Source: Deltaproteobacteria bacterium
GTDB taxonomy: Bacteria > Myxococcota_A > Polyangia > Polyangiales > Ga0077539
Assembly (NCBI GenBank): GCA_947494865.1
Contig: CANMAT010000070.1
Location: forward strand, 1 to 10,434
DNA length: 10,434 nt
Reading direction: 5' to 3'
Positions within the stretch are counted from its first letter, which is position 1; each line of letters starts with the position of its first letter. This document shows, piece after piece, positions 7,171 to 10,434 of the stretch. Under the pieces are notes generated by a model. That model had not been told where the DNA came from, searched no databases, and saw nothing but the letters and a program-made list of their open reading frames with translations. A program made the translations under genes and the position numbers.

Positions 7171-8942
7171 AGACGCTGATCAAGCTCAGGCACAACAACA
7201 CCACGCACCCGTTGCTCGAGGAGTCTGTCGGCTACGCGACGGCGGTCGGCGGCAACGCGGCGGTGGTGAACCAGCACGCGGGCGAGTGGTGGTTCCTGCT
7301 CGATGAGGGCGTCACCGAGGTGACCCTCGGCATCGCGCTGAGCTTCGAGGGGGTGTTGACGCGCGCGTCTCGGGCGGTCGATGCGCACGGAGCGCCCCAC
7401 GCGCGGGAGGTCGTCGAGACGTGGGGGCACGCCTGGAGGGTGAGCGACAGGTACGCGCTGCGCGGCGGTGCGCTTCACCGCATCGAGGCCGACGTGCCCA
7501 ACGGCGGGTCGTCGCTCGAGCTCCGCGCGCGCAGGTCGCTGGTGGCAGCGAGCAGGGCCGAAGCCGCGTTCGGTGCGGGCGGTGTGGCGACCTTCGACGT
7601 CGACCTGTCGTTCCTCGAGAGCACCTCGATGCTCCGCCCCGCGGAGCGCGCGCAGATCGCCTGGGACGACTGCGACGGCTCCCTCGTGCGGATGTACCAG
7701 TACACCGGCTCTGGCGCGTGCAGCGCGGTCGCGGTGGTGATCCCGCCGGCGCTGCGCCATGGCGGCGCCCCACGCGCGCTCGACTCGCTGCTCTTCTTCG
7801 CTCCGACGGGCCACCCGTACAACAGCGTGCATGAGGTGGAGACCTTCCAGCTCTTGCGCTACCTCGGCCGCGTCGTCCGCCACGAAGGCGCTCAGTTCTC
7901 GGGCTTCTGGATGCAGACGGGCGACCCGGAGGAGCCTGTGCGCGGCACCCCACACCCCTATTGCCGCTTCGCCGCGCAGCTTCGAGATTCGAGGCGCAAG
8001 GTGATGCTCGTGATGCCCCAGGCGAACGGGAGCGACTACTCACCCTTCACGAGGCATGCGTGGACGGCTGCGGGCTCCCGCAATCGCAACGCCCTCCTCG
8101 ACGCGCTGATCCAGGCGGTGCAAGCCGACGGGCTCCTCGCGGGTGGAGCGCGCGCGCGCCGTACGGCGCGGGGGCGCGTCGGCGTGGCGGGCTTCAGCTA
8201 CGGCGGCGGCGCTGCGCTCAAGTGCTTTGCGAACAACGCGTCGCGCACGCACGACCTCTACCTCTTCGACCCCAACGGCCTCACGCAGGGGTCGTCGCAC
8301 GCGCAAGAGATCCAGACCTGGGTGCAGAGCCCGGGGCACCGCGTGCGACTCATCGGCGGGATGCACAACCGGCAACAACTCGCCGTCGCGTCCGACTGGC
8401 TCACTGCGCTGGGTGCCGCTCCTCTCGACGCGAGCAACGACCATATCCCCGGCGAGGCTGCGCGCGACATGAGCGTGGTGGTGCTCCCGACGAGCTCGGA
8501 GTTCTTCGCTCGTTCGCGCGACTATGCCGCCGCATATACGCACCCTACGGGGCCGCTCGTGACCCCCGCCGGGGCATCGCGACAGGGGGCGCTCAGCCTC
8601 CGTGAGGCGATTCACTTCGCACCCCATGTGGCCGATGCGCCGGTGCAGGTTACAAACGCCCGCGGCGCCACCGAGGCCTTCCCCAACTTCTCCTTCGAGG
8701 AGGTCTCTACCGTTCTCACCTTCCAATACAACGCGGCGCGCGCGCATGACCCTGGGCGGACGCCCGACTTCACCGCGCGCTGTCACGCCGTGCGGAGGCG
8801 CAGCGGCCCGGGCATCCCGTACCCCGACGCGCTGCGCCACCAGTGGACGGTGTTCGGCGGCCAGAGCCGCGGCGACCACCACGACGCGACCTTTCGCGGG
8901 TACCTCCAGATCTGCCTCGAAACAAGCGGGTTCGCGCGATGA
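7167..8942 (+). CDS. Alpha/beta-hydrolase-like protein, candidate T6SS effector (lipase/esterase type)
   Basis: Likely VgrG cargo, perhaps a lipase or esterase; the substrate is unknown. The 591 residues have no signal peptide or membrane segment. The first 115 or so residues (beta-rich, with GEWWFLLDEGVTEVTLGIAL) may be a loading domain. An alpha/beta-hydrolase core is suggested by the strand RVGVAGF leading into the nucleophile elbow GFSYGG, with Ser344, followed by a small-residue helix. DLYLFDPNG (Asp368) looks like the next core strand. Candidate catalytic His are His571 or His572 near the C-terminus (GGQSRGDHHDATF), or His426 in NDHIPGE. I could not place it in a named Tle lipase family. 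The start is set by AGGAGG and overlaps the vgrG stop; its own stop overlaps the PAAR-like gene as ATGA. Its GC content is visibly lower than both neighbours, suggesting a separately acquired cargo gene. No immunity gene follows. Confidence 0.75.
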   Translation: MKTLIKLRHNNTTHPLLEESVGYATAVGGNAAVVNQHAGEWWFLLDEGVTEVTLGIALSFEGVLTRASRAVDAHGAPHAREVVETWGHAWRVSDRYALRGGALHRIEADVPNGGSSLELRARRSLVAASRAEAAFGAGGVATFDVDLSFLESTSMLRPAERAQIAWDDCDGSLVRMYQYTGSGACSAVAVVIPPALRHGGAPRALDSLLFFAPTGHPYNSVHEVETFQLLRYLGRVVRHEGAQFSGFWMQTGDPEEPVRGTPHPYCRFAAQLRDSRRKVMLVMPQANGSDYSPFTRHAWTAAGSRNRNALLDALIQAVQADGLLAGGARARRTARGRVGVAGFSYGGGAALKCFANNASRTHDLYLFDPNGLTQGSSHAQEIQTWVQSPGHRVRLIGGMHNRQQLAVASDWLTALGAAPLDASNDHIPGEAARDMSVVVLPTSSEFFARSRDYAAAYTHPTGPLVTPAGASRQGALSLREAIHFAPHVADAPVQVTNARGATEAFPNFSFEEVSTVLTFQYNAARAHDPGRTPDFTARCHAVRRRSGPGIPYPDALRHQWTVFGGQSRGDHHDATFRGYLQICLETSGFAR

Positions 8943-9328
8943 CGCGGCTGGTGCTCCACGGCGCGATGCTCGGGTGCTCGCACGGCAGCGCGACGTCGGC
9001 CCTCGCGGTCGCGCCGGGGCGCCTCGCCGACGCGGGCCACCGCGCGCTCGCCACCGTGACCGACCACGCGCCCGCGCTCAACCTCGCGCCCTTCGGTCTC
9101 TGTAACTCCCTCACCAACCCCGCGGTGGCCGCTGCGACATCCGCTGCGCTGGGCGCGCTCACCCCGCAGCCGTGCACGCCGCAGACGCCCGCGCCGTGGT
9201 CGCAGTCCGAGGGTGGCGTCACCGTCGACGGCGTCGCGGCCCTCCACGAGGGGGCCGCGTGCGCGTGCGCGTGGGGCGGTCGCATCGACGTGCGCAGCGC
9301 GCCCGACGGCCCGTTGCTTCGCGGCTGA
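8939..9328 (+). CDS. DUF4280-type PAAR-like protein (T6SS spike tip/adaptor)
   Basis: A 129-residue protein matching the DUF4280 PAAR-like pattern from memory of the family. The family motifs appear in order: Met-Leu-x-Cys (Cys13), a DHAP segment with His43, the strongly conserved PFGLCNSLTNPAVAAAT block (Cys55), LTPQPCTPQTPAPW (Cys79), and ACACAWGG (Cys108, Cys110) before a final strand. PAAR-like proteins cap the VgrG trimer and help attach or fold cargo. The cysteines and His may bind metal, as in PAAR cones, but this is inferred. The ATG lies within the stop of the hydrolase gene (ATGA) and lacks a good Shine-Dalgarno, so translation is probably coupled. The frame is open further upstream to 8843, but starts there would overlap the hydrolase and precede the conserved N-terminus. 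Confidence 0.9.
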   Translation: MTRLVLHGAMLGCSHGSATSALAVAPGRLADAGHRALATVTDHAPALNLAPFGLCNSLTNPAVAAATSAALGALTPQPCTPQTPAPWSQSEGGVTVDGVAALHEGAACACAWGGRIDVRSAPDGPLLRG

Positions 9329-9331
9329 GGT

Positions 9332-9353
9332 GGGCGCCGCGCCCGCGTTCTTT
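9332..9353 (+). terminator. Possible weak intrinsic terminator after the vgrG unit
   Basis: GGGCG-CCG-CGCCC (9332-9344) is a perfect 5-bp GC stem with a 3-base loop. GCGTTCTTT follows, a short T-rich stretch. It begins three bases after the PAAR-like stop and precedes the separate bestrophin gene. The stem is short and the T-run imperfect, so this is tentative. Confidence 0.35.
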
Positions 9354-9396
9354 CAATGGCTCCACGCGGTGACGGGTCGGTAGTCTCGGCCTCGCC

Positions 9397-10290
9397 ATGA
9401 TGGTTTCGAACAAGAGTTCCGTCTTCGGAGTGCTCGCCTGGCAGTGGCGCTCGGCCGTTCTCTTCACGGTCTTCGCGGTGCTGGCGCAGGGGCTCCACAT
9501 CGGCCCTGGGTGGACGCACCTCTCGCTGCCGCAGATGCCCCTCGCGGTGGTGGGCGGCGCCATCGGCATCTTCGTGAGCTTTCGCACCAACCACTGCTAC
9601 GCGCGCTGGTGGGAGGGCCGCCAGCTCTGGGGGCGCCTCGTGAACACCGCGCGCAACTTCGCCTCGCAGGCCCTCACGTCGGTGAAGGGCGACGCGGGGC
9701 GCGCCCTGGTGCGCTGGCAGATCGCGTACGCGCACCTGCTCCGCTGCGCGCTGCGCGAGCAAGACCCGTGGACCGACCCCGACGTGGTGGCCCACACCAC
9801 CGCGGCCGAGCGCGAGGCCCTGCGCGGCGAGAAGAACCCCTGCTACGCCGTCGTTCACACGATGCGCGAGGCCCTCGCGCGCGAGGTCGACGCGGGCGCC
9901 CTCGCCGAGCATCGCATGCAGTCGCTCGACGCATCGCTCACGGCCCTGCTTGACGCGCAGGGCGGCTGCGAGCGAATCAAGAAGACGCCCTTTCCGCGCG
10001 GGTACGGCTTCGTCGCCGAGCGGCTCATCGTGATCTACGGCTGCATCATGCCCTTCGGCATGGTGAAAGACCTGGGCTGGGTCACGGTGCCCTTCAACCT
10101 GCTGGTGTGCATGTCGTTTCTGCTCATCAGCGAGTCGGGGCGCGTGCTCGAAGACCCCTTCACCATGTTCTGGAACGGGCTGCCCCTCTCGGCCCTTTCG
10201 AAGACCATCGAGATCAACCTGCGCCAGCGCCTCGGCGACGCGGACACCCCCGCGATGCCCAGGCCCGATGCGAAGGGCATCTTGATGTGA
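9397..10290 (+). CDS. Bestrophin-family membrane channel protein
   Basis: Predicted pentameric ion channel in the inner membrane; bacterial bestrophins include sodium- and chloride-conducting members, so selectivity cannot be read here. At 297 residues it has the usual bacterial length. Diagnostic motifs are FRTN (62-65) running into RWWEGRQLWGRLVNTARN, the CERIKKTPFPRGY segment before the second membrane pair, and SESGRVLEDPF (Glu246 to Phe255). NGLPLSALSKTIEINLRQ follows, equivalent to the usual DLPL...TIE segment. Hydrophobic segments lie near residues 12-33, 47-61 and 203-245. Two ATGs (9397, 9400) open the frame and neither has a Shine-Dalgarno; TAGTCT lies ten bases upstream. It has its own 68-base leader after the T6SS unit and ends seven bases from a convergent gene, so it is probably a single-gene transcript. 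A role as an immunity factor is not supported by sequence. Confidence 0.94.
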   Translation: MMVSNKSSVFGVLAWQWRSAVLFTVFAVLAQGLHIGPGWTHLSLPQMPLAVVGGAIGIFVSFRTNHCYARWWEGRQLWGRLVNTARNFASQALTSVKGDAGRALVRWQIAYAHLLRCALREQDPWTDPDVVAHTTAAEREALRGEKNPCYAVVHTMREALAREVDAGALAEHRMQSLDASLTALLDAQGGCERIKKTPFPRGYGFVAERLIVIYGCIMPFGMVKDLGWVTVPFNLLVCMSFLLISESGRVLEDPFTMFWNGLPLSALSKTIEINLRQRLGDADTPAMPRPDAKGILM

Positions 10291-10297
10291 GCGCCTC

Positions 10298-10434
10298 CTA
10301 CTCGGCGCGCACGAGCTCGCGAAAATCGTAGAGGTCGCCGGGCGCGAGCGCGCCCGTCACGCACCATTGAAACCACGCGTCGACCGCGGCGAGCGCGGCG
10401 GGCGTGAGCGCGTGCTCGGCCCACTCGAAGCCCA
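10298..10434 (-). CDS. C-terminal end of an unidentified protein (partial at window edge)
   Basis: Reading from the right edge on the minus strand, a frame is open for 44 codons to a TAG at 10298-10300. The visible residues include FEWAEHALTPAALAAVD, then AWFQWCVTG, and the ending PGDLYDFRELVRAE. The Trp/Phe/Tyr-rich composition and sensible helix pattern look like real protein, unlike the Arg/Ala shadow frames. It converges tail-to-tail with the bestrophin gene with seven bases between stops. I do not recognise the family from this fragment. Confidence 0.6.
   Translation of the reverse strand, partial: GFEWAEHALTPAALAAVDAWFQWCVTGALAPGDLYDFRELVRAE

Noticed and set aside
8843..8938. Longer N-terminus for the PAAR-like protein
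   Set aside because: It would overlap nearly 100 bases of the hydrolase gene, and the extra residues precede the conserved family start. The ATGA junction at 8939 is the natural start.
8770..9912. Minus-strand open frame across the end of the hydrolase, the PAAR-like gene and the bestrophin
   Set aside because: It crosses three supported plus-strand genes and has no recognisable domain.
1..10434. CRISPR arrays, tRNA or rRNA genes, insertion sequences, integrase attachment sites
   Set aside because: No regularly spaced repeats, cloverleaf, transposase motif or flanking direct repeats were found on reading both strands.

Overview
The window is very GC-rich, and many of its genes carry long shadow frames on both strands. 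The gene content fits a myxobacterium (Myxococcota, probably Polyangia-like). It has a zinc-ribbon Ser/Thr protein kinase, predicted lipoproteins including a kelch-like propeller, and an orphan type VI secretion spike cassette. The taxon is inferred from gene style only; there is no rRNA or marker gene.

Layout, left to right: (1) bases 1-131 hold no gene I can defend, only weak stem-loops; (2) 132-1379, minus strand, a pabB-type aminodeoxychorismate synthase component I; (3) a very short divergent intergenic region with a perfect 6-bp palindrome at 1386-1400; (4) 1441-3090, plus strand, a kelch-like propeller lipoprotein and a tiny lipoprotein; (5) 3097-4437, a cytoplasmic Hanks-type kinase with an N-terminal zinc ribbon; (6) 4438-4500, a 63-bp AT-rich island (24/63 GC by hand count) that probably carries the vgrG promoter; (7) 4501-9328, a tight three-gene unit of vgrG, an alpha/beta-hydrolase-like protein and a DUF4280 PAAR-like protein, joined by GTGA and ATGA stop/start overlaps; (8) 9397-10290, a bestrophin-family channel; (9) 10298 to the right edge, minus strand, the C-terminal end of an unidentified gene that converges on the bestrophin gene.

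The unit at 4501-9328 is the most interesting part. VgrG would be the spike, the DUF4280 protein the tip or adaptor, and the hydrolase between them (GFSYGG nucleophile elbow at Ser344) the likely cargo. No immunity gene is recognisable within or next to the unit. VgrG carries a C-terminal extension of about 115 residues beyond its beta-helix, and the hydrolase is visibly less GC-rich than its two partners, as expected for an exchanged cargo gene. No T6SS sheath, baseplate or ClpV gene lies in the window, so this looks like a satellite vgrG island.

A second theme is translation start architecture. Three probable promoter-proximal genes have no Shine-Dalgarno sequence but have a TATC-type hexamer 5-6 bases before the start codon. 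The operon-internal hydrolase gene has a perfect AGGAGG. This suggests leaderless transcripts for the first genes of operons. No tRNA, rRNA, CRISPR, insertion sequence or integrase was seen.
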